Shown here in pieces: positions 35,093 through 44,534 of a stretch of DNA of 64,000 bases. Where the stretch lies: assembly GCF_001619955.1 (NCBI RefSeq), contig NZ_LQQO01000056.1, positions 46,994 to 110,993 on the forward strand, written 5' to 3'. The position numbers and the translations under genes were made by a program. The stretch comes from Sphingomonas hankookensis (lineage in GTDB: Bacteria; Pseudomonadota; Alphaproteobacteria; Sphingomonadales; Sphingomonadaceae). Below the pieces are notes generated by a model. It was not told the origin of the DNA and ran no database searches. It saw nothing but the letters and a program-made list of their open reading frames with translations. Numbering within the stretch: the first letter of the stretch is position 1; each line of letters starts with the position of its first letter.

Positions 35093-35149
35093 TCCGGAGC
35101 CGGCGCGGCGTCCGGTCGTTGTCCGCTGGATAACAGGAGAGGACATGCC

Positions 35150-35926
35150 ATGGCGCAGGACGACGCAACCGCCGACACGCTGGCCGACAGCGTCGACGAC
35201 GCCATGCTGGCCAAGACCAGCCCGCCGCTCGGCGCGATGGTCCTGCTGGGCATCGCGGCGGGGGCGCAGATCGGCTTCGGTGCGATCGGCTATCTGGTCG
35301 CGCAGGCCGGGATGACGCCGGGTGGCGGGACGCGATTGCTGTCGGGCATCGCCTTTTCGGTCGGGCTGATGCTGGTGATGGTCACGGGCACGCAGCTGTT
35401 CACCGGCAACACGATGCTGGTCCTGCCCGCCGCGCAGGATCGGCTGGGCATCGGCGAGACGCTGCGCGACTGGAGCGTGGTGTGGGTCGCGAACCTGATC
35501 GGCAGCCTCGCCATCGCGGCATTGTTCGTCGCATCGGGCGCTCCGCAGGCGATCGACGGCGCGGTCGCACAGGCGGCGCTGAAGACCGCCGATACCAAGC
35601 TGGCGAAGGACTGGGGCGAACTCCTCGCATCGGGCGTGCTCGCCAACATGCTGGTCTGCCTCGCGGTCTGGATGGCGACGGGGGCCAAGACCGTCGCGGG
35701 CAAGATCGCCGCCGTGATCGGCCCGGTCACGCTGTTCGTCGCGGCGGGGTTCGAACATTCGGTGGCGAACATGACGCTGCTGCCGATCGCCTGGGCGCTG
35801 GACCATGCGGCGGTGCCGGTCGGGCCGCTGCTCGGCAATCTGTTACTGGCGACGGCGGGCAATATCGTCGGCGGGTCGCTGGTGGCGATCACCCTCGCGG
35901 CGGGGCATCGGGTGCTGGCGAAGTAA
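35150..35926 (+). CDS. Formate/nitrite transporter (FNT) family channel
   Basis: 258-residue inner-membrane channel with six predicted helices. Family motifs: GIAAGAQIGFGAIGYL (helix 1), GTQLFTGNTMLV (helix 2 break), SGVLANMLVCLAVWMATGA (helix 4) and GFEHSVANM with the central pore His (helix 5). SD AGGAGAGG. Transports small monovalent acids such as formate, nitrite or acetate; which one cannot be told. No nitrite reductase or formate enzymes nearby. Confidence 0.92.
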   Translation: MAQDDATADTLADSVDDAMLAKTSPPLGAMVLLGIAAGAQIGFGAIGYLVAQAGMTPGGGTRLLSGIAFSVGLMLVMVTGTQLFTGNTMLVLPAAQDRLGIGETLRDWSVVWVANLIGSLAIAALFVASGAPQAIDGAVAQAALKTADTKLAKDWGELLASGVLANMLVCLAVWMATGAKTVAGKIAAVIGPVTLFVAAGFEHSVANMTLLPIAWALDHAAVPVGPLLGNLLLATAGNIVGGSLVAITLAAGHRVLAK

Positions 35927-35985
35927 CCGTCGCCGGCCCGCCCCGGCAAATCTCCCCATGACCGTACGGGACAAGAGCCGCTCGA

Positions 35986-36012
35986 GGCCCCAGCCTTCGC
36001 TGGGGCGACGTC
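35986..36012. repeat. Short palindromic repeat half (CCCCAGCCTTCGCTGGGG)
   Basis: A single hairpin arm, GGCCCCAGCCTTCGCTGGGG, of the type seen in the 40227-40308 element, directly before the CGTCACCCCGG-family copy at 36040. Confidence 0.75.
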
Positions 36013-36039
36013 TGTGGGACGTCGGGAAAACCGCTCCAC

Positions 36040-36123
36040 CGTCACCCCGGACTTAATCCGGGGTCCCGCTTCTTCTGCGACGTCGGCGATACAGCGGCCC
36101 CCCGAATCAAGTCCGGGATGACG
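36040..36123. repeat. Palindromic repeat, CGTCACCCCGG family
   Basis: Arms CGTCACCCCGGACTTAATCC and GAATCAAGTCCGGGATGACG. Same family as 33867 and 52018. Confidence 0.9.
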
Positions 36124-36180
36124 AGAACGGTAACCACCTGTCGTTGGTCGGTCGCGACCGTTACGATCGCCCGCGCCCAA

Positions 36181-36220
36181 ATATGAAAGAGGCCGCCGGG
36201 GTCTCTCGACGCCCGGCGAC
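36181..36220 (-). terminator. Candidate terminator of a small minus-strand RNA
   Basis: On the minus strand GCCGGG...CCCGGC forms a stem followed by CTCTTTCATAT. It would end a transcript of about 200-300 nt containing the small ORF at 36389. The U tract is interrupted, so it is weak. Confidence 0.35.
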
Positions 36221-36332
36221 CTCAAGCATGGTCAGCGGCCGGAAGCTCCAGCCCGGGAGACCATGCGAGCCGCTTGCATGGGGCCACGGCGTTGACTGGG
36301 GGAGGATACCCCCCGCACGCGGCCGACCCGCT

Positions 36333-36389
36333 TTAGCGGCGCGTCTCCCGAACGAACTGAACCGACCCCATTGCTGAACCATGAGACAT
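36333..36389 (-). CDS. 18-residue ORF behind a full-length Shine-Dalgarno
   Basis: Encodes MSHGSAMGSVQFVRETRR and stop TAA. The ATG is 7 nt after AGGAGG of an exceptionally complete SD (36391-36405). Upstream on the same strand is a perfect 7-bp hairpin (36423-36438), downstream a G-run hairpin (GGGGGG...CCTCCCC, about 36300-36315) and a candidate terminator. It may be a leader peptide, a regulatory small protein or a ribosome-capturing RNA. An overlapping 78-codon frame (36161-36397) starting at a GTG inside the SD is less likely. Function unknown. Confidence 0.45.
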   Translation of the reverse strand: MSHGSAMGSVQFVRETRR

Positions 36390-36390
36390 C

Positions 36391-36405
36391 GGATCACCTC
36401 CTTTC
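36391..36405 (-). promoter_or_regulatory. Full-length anti-SD complement (15 nt)
   Basis: Minus strand GAAAGGAGGTGATCC is complementary over 15 nt to the usual 3' end of bacterial 16S rRNA (GGATCACCTCCTTTC). Normal SDs in this window match 4-7 nt. It serves the 18-codon ORF with optimal spacing. Confidence 0.7.
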
Positions 36406-36523
36406 GCTAGTTAAAGCCGTTACGCACCGACCGGTGCGCATCCCGAACGTGGGGCATCCGCGGCCTGCGTACAAGACTTGTATTGCACGATGTTTCCGCC
36501 ATACTCGACCGCCCGGGCCGCGT

Positions 36524-37045
36524 TCAGCGCCCCGCCGGGCGACATCCCCGCACCACCGCACCGATCGCCTTGTTGCCGGGCACCTGCAGCACCGGGGTCT
36601 TGCCCGACGTGATCCCGAACCGCTCCGCCTTGGCCAGCGCGTCGAGGAAGGTCTGGCCGGTGCTGACCGCCGCCTCCAACGCGCCGTCGACCATCTGTGC
36701 CGGAAAGGTCGCAGCGGCGTCATCGGTGAACAGGCGGATCGAATCGCCCTCGAAGGGGCCGCGCGAAAGCAGGATTTGCCGGCCCGACCGGTCGCAGCGA
36801 ATCGCGAAGACGATGCCTTGCTCGTCGGAAAAGGTCGCCGCGCCGGGCTTCGCCGACCACGTTCCGGTCACTGACACCGCCCCGTCCAGTTCGGGCGTCG
36901 GCAACTGCCCGGGCCTGAGCACACGCGGCGACGGAGTCGGGCGGGGTGCGGGTGTCGCGCGGGCAGTGGGCTTGGGCGCAGGCGGCGGCGGTTCGCTCGA
37001 ACAGCCTGCCAGCGCCAGCAGCGCGACCAGCGCCCGCCCCCGCAT
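36524..37045 (-). CDS. Small lipoprotein of unknown function
   Basis: 173 residues. Lipobox LALAGC directs lipidation; then a Pro/Thr-rich linker (PKPTARATPAPRPTPSPR) and a globular domain with VTGTWSAKPGAATFSDEQG and FAIRCDRSGRQILLSRG. This resembles the companion lipoprotein upstream, with one conserved Cys and a beta-sandwich feel. ATG overlaps the upstream stop by 4 nt (ATGA), so the two are co-translated. No family recognised. Confidence 0.75.
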   Translation of the reverse strand: MRGRALVALLALAGCSSEPPPPAPKPTARATPAPRPTPSPRVLRPGQLPTPELDGAVSVTGTWSAKPGAATFSDEQGIVFAIRCDRSGRQILLSRGPFEGDSIRLFTDDAAATFPAQMVDGALEAAVSTGQTFLDALAKAERFGITSGKTPVLQVPGNKAIGAVVRGCRPAGR

Positions 37046-37569
37046 CAGCGGCGGCAATCCTCGGTCACGCGCAGCACCTCGGCCCAGGCGGGCAGGACCA
37101 GGCGCCCGACCGGCGTCCCTTCGACCACGAACCGCCCCCGGCTGAACCCGATCGCGTCGAGCAACCGGTCGCTGGCGGGCAGCGCCACCCCGACCCCGCC
37201 CGCCATCAGCTGGACGTTCAGTGTCCGCTGTGTGCTGGTCGTGCGGATCGTGACGGGGCCGGCGACGGGGCGCGCGGTGGCAAAGAGCATCGTCACCTGA
37301 CCCGCCCCCCGGTCGCAGGTCAGCGTCGCCAGCGGCGCGGCACCGCGCACGCCATAGCTCGCCGCCGATCCGCCGCTTAAGCCCCGATATTGCCAGTCGC
37401 CCGGCGTACGCGGCAGGTCGCGCCAGTCGGCGACCGGTGCCACCGGAGTCGGCCGGACCGGCACCGGACGTTGTGCGGGCGCCGGCACCTCTTCGGTCCC
37501 GGGCGGCGCACCGGGCGGTACACACCCGGCCAGCAGGATGACGGCGGAAAGGGGGAACAGGATACGCAT
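37045..37569 (-). CDS. Small lipoprotein of unknown function
   Basis: 174 residues with signal and lipobox VILLAGC, a Pro-rich linker, then WRDLPRTPGDWQYRG and LATLTCDRGAGQVTMLF. Start at 37569 preceded by AAGGGGGGC. An upstream in-frame extension runs into a genomic repeat and is rejected. Pairs with the downstream lipoprotein; both have similar size and layout and may act together in the envelope. Confidence 0.75.
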   Translation of the reverse strand: MRILFPLSAVILLAGCVPPGAPPGTEEVPAPAQRPVPVRPTPVAPVADWRDLPRTPGDWQYRGLSGGSAASYGVRGAAPLATLTCDRGAGQVTMLFATARPVAGPVTIRTTSTQRTLNVQLMAGGVGVALPASDRLLDAIGFSRGRFVVEGTPVGRLVLPAWAEVLRVTEDCRR

Positions 37570-37643
37570 GCCCCCCTTATGGGCGATGCGGGCGGCAGCC
37601 TCAACCGGGGATGGGGCCGCCCTGCGCCGTCCTTCGTCCCCTT

Positions 37644-37738
37644 CGTCATTCCGGCGAAAGCCGGAATCCATGGTCACGGAACGTCGCGATGGAGCCGAGA
37701 ACACCCGACACAATGGATCCCGGCCTTCGCCGGGATGA
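37644..37738. repeat. Palindromic repeat, CGTCATTCCGGC family
   Basis: Arms CGTCATTCCGGCGAAAGCCG and GATCCCGGCCTTCGCCGGGATGAG. Lies upstream of the lipoprotein pair, downstream of uvrB. Confidence 0.9.
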
Positions 37739-37753
37739 GGACAGTTGCTCCGT

Positions 37754-37848
37754 CGTCACCCCGGCGAAGGCGGGTGGCCAGATGCGCTGGCATTGCGATT
37801 CCAGCCGCTACGACGACGTTTATGGATTCCCGACTTCGCGCGAACGAC
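37754..37848. repeat. Degenerate palindromic repeat, same family
   Basis: Left arm GTCACCCCGGCGAAGGCGGG and a worn right arm TATGGATTCCCGACTTCGCG. It abuts the 3' end of uvrB and stands in tandem with the 37644 copy. Confidence 0.7.
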
Positions 37849-37855
37849 AGGCGAA

Positions 37856-40057
<2,202 letters not shown>

Positions 40058-40129
40058 GGGTCCGAATATGGGTGTCGCAGAACGGGACGGCAACATTCGG
40101 GGTGGCCGGTTTTGCGATTCACACGACGG

Positions 40130-40391
40130 CGCGAAGAAGAAGGAACTGGTTCGCGCAGAGGCGCGGAGACGCGGAGGGGTTGCGCTGGTGGAACCGTCCC
40201 TCGTTGCGCCGCCGAACGCCGGATATCGTCATGCCAGCGAAGGCTGGCATCTGCGCGGCGAGGCGCGCGCTTCACAACCAGGAGACCCCAGCCTGCGCTG
40301 GGGTGACGTTCGGGGCGGGACAAGCGCTGGCCGGTCACGAAACCTGCTCCGCGCCTCCGCGCCTCCGCGCGAAAACGACCTTCTTCTTCGC
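40130..40391. repeat. Composite repeat: outer GCGAAGAAGAAGG pair around an inner element
   Basis: Outer arms GCGAAGAAGAAGGAACTGGT plus GCGCGGAGACGCGGAGG and the inverted CTCCGCGCCTCCGCGCG...CCTTCTTCTTCGC. Between them sits a separate palindromic element (40227-40308). The region fills most of the 411-nt uvrB/amidohydrolase gap. Confidence 0.85.
40227..40308. repeat. Palindromic repeat nested in the 40130-40391 element
   Basis: Arms CGTCATGCCAGCGAAGGCTG and CCCCAGCCTGCGCTGGGGTGACG. It is a divergent member of the CGTCAT family whose stem bases have changed together. Confidence 0.85.
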
Positions 40392-40468
40392 AACCTTCGC
40401 CCGAACCGAAACCCTCTCGACACCCGCCCCGAACCCGATAGCTTGACGCCCCAAAGGGGACCCGAACC

Positions 40469-41797
40469 ATGCGCAAACTGATCGCCACCGCCGCCTGCCT
40501 GTTCGCCACGACGCCGGCCATGGCCGAACCCGATTGGGCCCCAGCGGTGCGCGCCGATTACAAGGTGTCGCTGGGCAGCATGTGGGACTGGTTCCACCGC
40601 AATCCGGAATTGTCGTTCAAGGAGGTGAAGACCGCCGAACGCATGGCGACCGAGCTGCGCGCCGTGCCCGGGATGCAGGTCACCACCGGCATCGGCGGCA
40701 CCGGCGTCGTCGGCGTATTGAAGAACGGCCCCGGGCCGACCGTGCTGGTCCGCGCCGACATGGACGGCCTGCCGGTCGAGGAGAAATCGGGCCTGCCCAA
40801 TGCCAGCAAGGCGCGACAGGTCGGCGTCGACGGGGTCGAGGCACCGGTGATGCACGCCTGCGGCCACGACACCCATATCACCGCGATGGTCGGCACCGCC
40901 CGCCGGCTGGCGGCGCTGAAGGACCGGTGGAAGGGTACGATCGTCTTCATCGTCCAGCCTGCCGAGGAACGCGTCGGCGGGGCGAAGGCGATGCTCGCCG
41001 ACGGCCTTTACAGTCGCTTTCCCAAGCCCGATTACGCGCTCGCCTTCCACGTCGCCGCCGGATTGCCGGCGGGGATGGTGTCGGCGTCGGAGGGCATCCA
41101 GTATTCGTCGTCGGACTCGGTCGACATCGACGTCCCCGGCATCGGCGCGCACGGCGCCAGTCCGCATGCCGGCAAGGACCCGGTCTATATGGCGTCGCAG
41201 CTGGTGATCGCTTTGCAGGGCCTGATCAGCCGCGAACGCCAGCCGCTCGACCCGGGCGTCATCACCGTCGGCTCGTTCCATGCCGGGCTGAAGCACAACA
41301 TCATCAGCGACATGGCCAAATTGCAGGTGACCGTCCGCGCCAATGACGAGGGCACGCGCAAGCAACTGCTCGACGGCATCCAGCGTGTGACCACCGGCAT
41401 CGGCACGCTGAACGGCATGCCCGCCGACAAGATGCCGACCGCCAAGGTGATCGAGGGCACGCCGACCACGATCAATGACGGCCCCCTCGCCCGCCGCCTC
41501 AACGCGGTGATGGCGGCGACGCTGGGCCCGAAGAATGTCGTGCCGTTCGAACAGACCGGCATGGGCGCGGAGGACTTCGCCTATCTGGTCCAGCCCGATT
41601 CCAAGGTAAAAGGCTATTATTTCGCGGTCGGCGGCACGCCGATGGCGGACATCGTCGCGGCCCGGAATGGCGGGGCGCCGGTGCCGTCGCACCATTCGCC
41701 ACTGTTCAAGGTCGCGCCGGAGCCATCGATCGTGACAGGAACGATCGCGATGACCGCAGCGGTGCTGGATTTGCTGGGGCCGCAGTCGGGTAACTGA
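40469..41797 (+). CDS. Exported M20 amidohydrolase (hippurate/IAA-amino-acid hydrolase type)
   Basis: 442 residues with signal peptide (RKLIATAACLFATTPAMA). M20D features: WFHRNPELSFKE, VLVRADMDGLPV, metal-binding HACGHDTH and PAEERVGG, dimerisation domain with GAHGASPHAGKDP, and the final metal ligand His in PSHHSPLFKV. Cleaves N-acyl or N-aroyl amino acids in the periplasm; the acyl group is unknown. Stands alone between repeat-filled gaps. Confidence 0.92.
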   Translation: MRKLIATAACLFATTPAMAEPDWAPAVRADYKVSLGSMWDWFHRNPELSFKEVKTAERMATELRAVPGMQVTTGIGGTGVVGVLKNGPGPTVLVRADMDGLPVEEKSGLPNASKARQVGVDGVEAPVMHACGHDTHITAMVGTARRLAALKDRWKGTIVFIVQPAEERVGGAKAMLADGLYSRFPKPDYALAFHVAAGLPAGMVSASEGIQYSSSDSVDIDVPGIGAHGASPHAGKDPVYMASQLVIALQGLISRERQPLDPGVITVGSFHAGLKHNIISDMAKLQVTVRANDEGTRKQLLDGIQRVTTGIGTLNGMPADKMPTAKVIEGTPTTINDGPLARRLNAVMAATLGPKNVVPFEQTGMGAEDFAYLVQPDSKVKGYYFAVGGTPMADIVAARNGGAPVPSHHSPLFKVAPEPSIVTGTIAMTAAVLDLLGPQSGN

Positions 41798-41808
41798 CCT
41801 GCTCCTTA

Positions 41809-41940
41809 CCCCGTTCGGTTCGAGCAGCTTCGAGCCTGTCGAGAAGCGTCCGTCGAGAACTCCCGGTTGCCTGGAACAACCCCCTTCTCGACTACGGTTC
41901 TCGGCAGGCTCGAACCTCCGCTCGAAGCAAACGGAAGGGG
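41809..41940. repeat. Long imperfect inverted repeat, TTCGAGCCTGTCGAGAA family
   Basis: CCCCGTTCGGTTCGAGCAGC with TTCGAGCCTGTCGAGAAGCG, and an inverse right part ending GCTCGAAGCAAACGG. Shares blocks with 13129 and 44393. Confidence 0.88.
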
Positions 41941-41967
41941 GGCGGACGGGCGGAAGCGTAAACACAA

Positions 41968-42079
41968 CCGTTCGTGCTGAGTAGGGGCCGAGCGAAGTCG
42001 AAAACCCGTATCGAAGTACCTGTCGCGGTCCTTCGATACGCCCTTTCGACAAGCTCAATGGCTACTCAGGACGAACGGA
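41968..42079. repeat. Inverted repeat, CCGTTCGTGCTGAGTAG family
   Basis: CCGTTCGTGCTGAGTAGGGG ... GGCTACTCAGGACGAACGG, with inner GAGCGAAGTCGAA and TTTCGACAAGCTC. In tandem with the 41809 element; it abuts the 3' end of glsA and may act as its transcription end. Confidence 0.88.
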
Positions 42080-42084
42080 TATGA

Positions 42085-43002
42085 TCACCCAAACACCGAC
42101 CAATCCGCCTTGTCCGCCAGCAACTCCAGCGCCCTCACCCCCAGGATCGAATTTCCCTGCCGGTCGAGATTGTTCGACCACACCGCGATCGACGCGACCT
42201 GCGGCACGATGGCGAGGATACCGCCACCCACGCCGCTCTTCGCCGGCAGCCCGACGCGGTACGCGAAGTCGCCCGACCCGTCATATTGCCCGCTGGTCGT
42301 CATCAGCGACAGCAACCGCCGCGTCCGCTTGGCGCGCTTGTCGTCCTCTGCATCGCCGGTGCGCGCGGTGCGGGTCAGGAACAGCCCCGCCTTCGCCAGC
42401 GACTGCGCGCTTAGCTCGATCGCGCATTGATGGACATAGGCTTCCATCACCTCGTCGATGTCGCAATGCAGATTGCCGTGATGCTTGGCAAAGCTCATCA
42501 TCGCACGGTTCAGGTCGCCGCCCTTGCGCCCGCTTTCCAGCACGTCGTCGTTCAGGACGACCTCGCCAAGGCCCGCCTCCCGCCGCACGAACTCGACCAC
42601 CGCCCGTGCCGAGGCATCGTCGCCCTTATGCTCGACCAGAATGTCGCACACCACCAGCGCGCCGGCGTTGATGAACGGATTGCGCGGCACGCCCTTGTTG
42701 CGTTCGAGGTCGACGATCGAATTGAACGGATCGCCCGACGGCTCGCGTCCCACCCGCTTGAACACCTTGTCCCCGCACGCCTCCAGCGCCAGTTCCAGCG
42801 CGAAGACCTTGGCGATGCTCTGCACCGGAAAGCGGATATGCGAATAGCCGCCATGGAACAGCCCACCATCCGGCGTCGCCACCGCCATGCCGAACCAGTC
42901 GGGCGGATAGTCGAGACCGGCATCGGCCGCCTGCTCGATCTCGGCGGCGTTGGTGGTGATCTCCTCCGTCACCTCGGCGACGATGCGGGCGAGGTCGGTC
43001 AT
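42085..43002 (-). CDS. glsA: Glutaminase A
   Basis: 305 residues, the standard serine-dependent glutaminase length. Converts glutamine to glutamate and ammonia. Ser-x-x-Lys catalytic motif in FPVQSIAKVF, EPSGDPFNSIV, NPFINAGAL, and the C-terminal VGLPAKSGVGGGI. Cytosolic, no signal. SD AAGGAA. Monocistronic, flanked on both sides by palindromic repeats. Confidence 0.97.
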   Translation of the reverse strand: MTDLARIVAEVTEEITTNAAEIEQAADAGLDYPPDWFGMAVATPDGGLFHGGYSHIRFPVQSIAKVFALELALEACGDKVFKRVGREPSGDPFNSIVDLERNKGVPRNPFINAGALVVCDILVEHKGDDASARAVVEFVRREAGLGEVVLNDDVLESGRKGGDLNRAMMSFAKHHGNLHCDIDEVMEAYVHQCAIELSAQSLAKAGLFLTRTARTGDAEDDKRAKRTRRLLSLMTTSGQYDGSGDFAYRVGLPAKSGVGGGILAIVPQVASIAVWSNNLDRQGNSILGVRALELLADKADWSVFG

Positions 43003-43060
43003 GGCAGTTCCTTGTTGCTATACGATCACCGGGTAGCACGCGCACCTGCCAAAGGCGAAC

Positions 43061-43140
43061 CGTACCCCCGCGCAGGCGGGGGTCCAGAGCCACAAACGGC
43101 CGCGCCGGCGACCCTGGATCCCCGCCTGCACGGGGATAGG
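43061..43140. repeat. Palindromic repeat, CGTACCCCCGCGCAGGCGG family
   Basis: Left arm CGTACCCCCGCGCAGGCGGG identical to the copy inside the 8703 gene; right arm GATCCCCGCCTGCACGGGGA. Lies between gspF and glsA. Confidence 0.92.
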
Positions 43141-43144
43141 GCTG

Positions 43145-44371
43145 TCAGATCGACACCAGATTGTTCAGGTTGATGATCGGCAGCAGGATCGCCAGCACCA
43201 TCATCAGCACCAGCCCGCCCATCAGCAGCAGCACCATCGGTTCGACCAGCGCCACCAGCGTCGCGACCAGCGCGTCGAGTTCGCGCTCCAATTCGCCCGA
43301 CGCGCGGTCGAGCGCCGAAGCCAGCTTGCCCGACGTCTCGCCCGAAGCGACGATCGCCACCAGCATCGACGGAAAAATCTCCGCCTCCGCCATCGCCGCG
43401 CGCAAGGACAAGCCTTCGCGCACCCGCGCCGCGACGGTCAGCGCCTTGTCGCGCACGAAGCGGTTGGGGGTGACGGCGGCGGCGGCGTGCAGCGCCTCGA
43501 CCAGCGGCACCGCGCTGCCGACCAGCGTGGCGAGACTGCCCGCAAAGCGCGCCGCATTATGCTGGCGGCTGAACCGGCGGAACGGCCGGCGCGTCGCCAG
43601 CCGCCGGTCGACCCGCAGCCGGTTGGCCGGCACCCGCAACCAGCGCGCACCGATCAGGAACAGCACCAGCGCCGCGACCGCGACGACCAGCCCGTACTTC
43701 TGGATGAACGCCGACAGCGCGATCAGCGCTCGCGTCAGGAACGGCAGTTCCGCCCCGCGCGACACGAACACGCGGACGATGTCGGGCACGACATAGACCA
43801 TCAACAACACCATCATGCCGAAGCTGACGTTGGCCAGCAGCGCCGGGTACAGCAACGCCAGCTGCATCTTCTGCCCATTGGCCTGCCGGGTCTCGACGAA
43901 ATTGGCGAGGTGGTTGAGCACGTCGGGCAACCGCCCCGACTGTTCCCCCGCCGCCACCGACGCGCGGTAAAATTCGGGAAACGCCTTGGGATGCCGCCCC
44001 AGCCCCTGCGCGAAGCTGCGCCCGTCAAGGATCGCGGCGCGCACGTCGAGCAGCAGCGCATTGACCGCGGCATTGTCCGCCTGCCCCGCGACGATGCGCA
44101 GCGATTCCTCGATCGAGATATCGGAGCCGACCAGCGTCGCGATCTGCCGGGTGAGCGTCGCCAGCGCCTTGGCCGACACGCCGCGCCGGAACAGCCGGGG
44201 CAGCTGGACACTGCCGAGCTTCGGACCTTTTTCCGCCGCTTCCTCGACCGACAGCGGAAGTTCGCCGCGCTCGCGCAAGAGCGCGCGGGCGGCGGCGGGG
44301 CTGGACGCTTCGATGACGCCCTTGACGGTGGCGCCGGTGCGGGAGGCGGCGCGGTAGGTGTAGGCTGTCAC
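43145..44371 (-). CDS. gspF: Type II secretion inner-membrane protein GspF
   Basis: 408 residues, two GspF/PilC repeats. Cytoplasmic N-domain, helices near 170-195, 215-240 and 375-400. Motifs LTRQIATLVGSDISIEESL, AAGEQSGRLPDVL and repeat copy VASGETSGKLASAL. Platform protein of the T2SS. Separated from gspE by a repeat element (44393-44513), so expression may be partly independent of the genes upstream. Confidence 0.95.
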   Translation of the reverse strand: MTAYTYRAASRTGATVKGVIEASSPAAARALLRERGELPLSVEEAAEKGPKLGSVQLPRLFRRGVSAKALATLTRQIATLVGSDISIEESLRIVAGQADNAAVNALLLDVRAAILDGRSFAQGLGRHPKAFPEFYRASVAAGEQSGRLPDVLNHLANFVETRQANGQKMQLALLYPALLANVSFGMMVLLMVYVVPDIVRVFVSRGAELPFLTRALIALSAFIQKYGLVVAVAALVLFLIGARWLRVPANRLRVDRRLATRRPFRRFSRQHNAARFAGSLATLVGSAVPLVEALHAAAAVTPNRFVRDKALTVAARVREGLSLRAAMAEAEIFPSMLVAIVASGETSGKLASALDRASGELERELDALVATLVALVEPMVLLLMGGLVLMMVLAILLPIINLNNLVSI

Positions 44372-44392
44372 CGGCCTACCCCCGTCAAAATT

Positions 44393-44513
44393 CCCGTTTG
44401 GTTCGAGCAGCTTCGAGCCTGTCGAGAAGCGTCCGTCGAGAACTCCTGCCCAGCAGGACCCCGTTCTCGATACGCGCTCTCGACAAACTCGATCGCTACT
44501 CGAACCAAACGGG
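44393..44513. repeat. Long inverted repeat between gspE and gspF
   Basis: CCCGTTTGGTTCGAGCAGC ... GCTACTCGAACCAAACGGG, with the TTCGAGCCTGTCGAGAAGCG block as at 41809. It splits the gspE-gspF pair, which is usually adjacent. Confidence 0.92.
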
Positions 44514-44534
44514 TGAGACTAAGGGTGTTGGAAA

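Noticed and set aside
36161..36397. 78-codon frame starting inside the extended SD
   Set aside because: Its GTG start is part of the SD itself and no SD serves it; the 18-codon frame has ideal spacing. Kept only as an alternative.
36385..36410. 3' end of a 16S rRNA gene on the plus strand
   Set aside because: Only the last 15 nt match; no upstream 16S helices are present, and the minus-strand reading as an SD before an ATG is simpler.
37569..37713. N-terminal extension of the lipoprotein through a repeat
   Set aside because: The lipobox signal starts at 37569 with its own SD; the extension would place the signal peptide internally.
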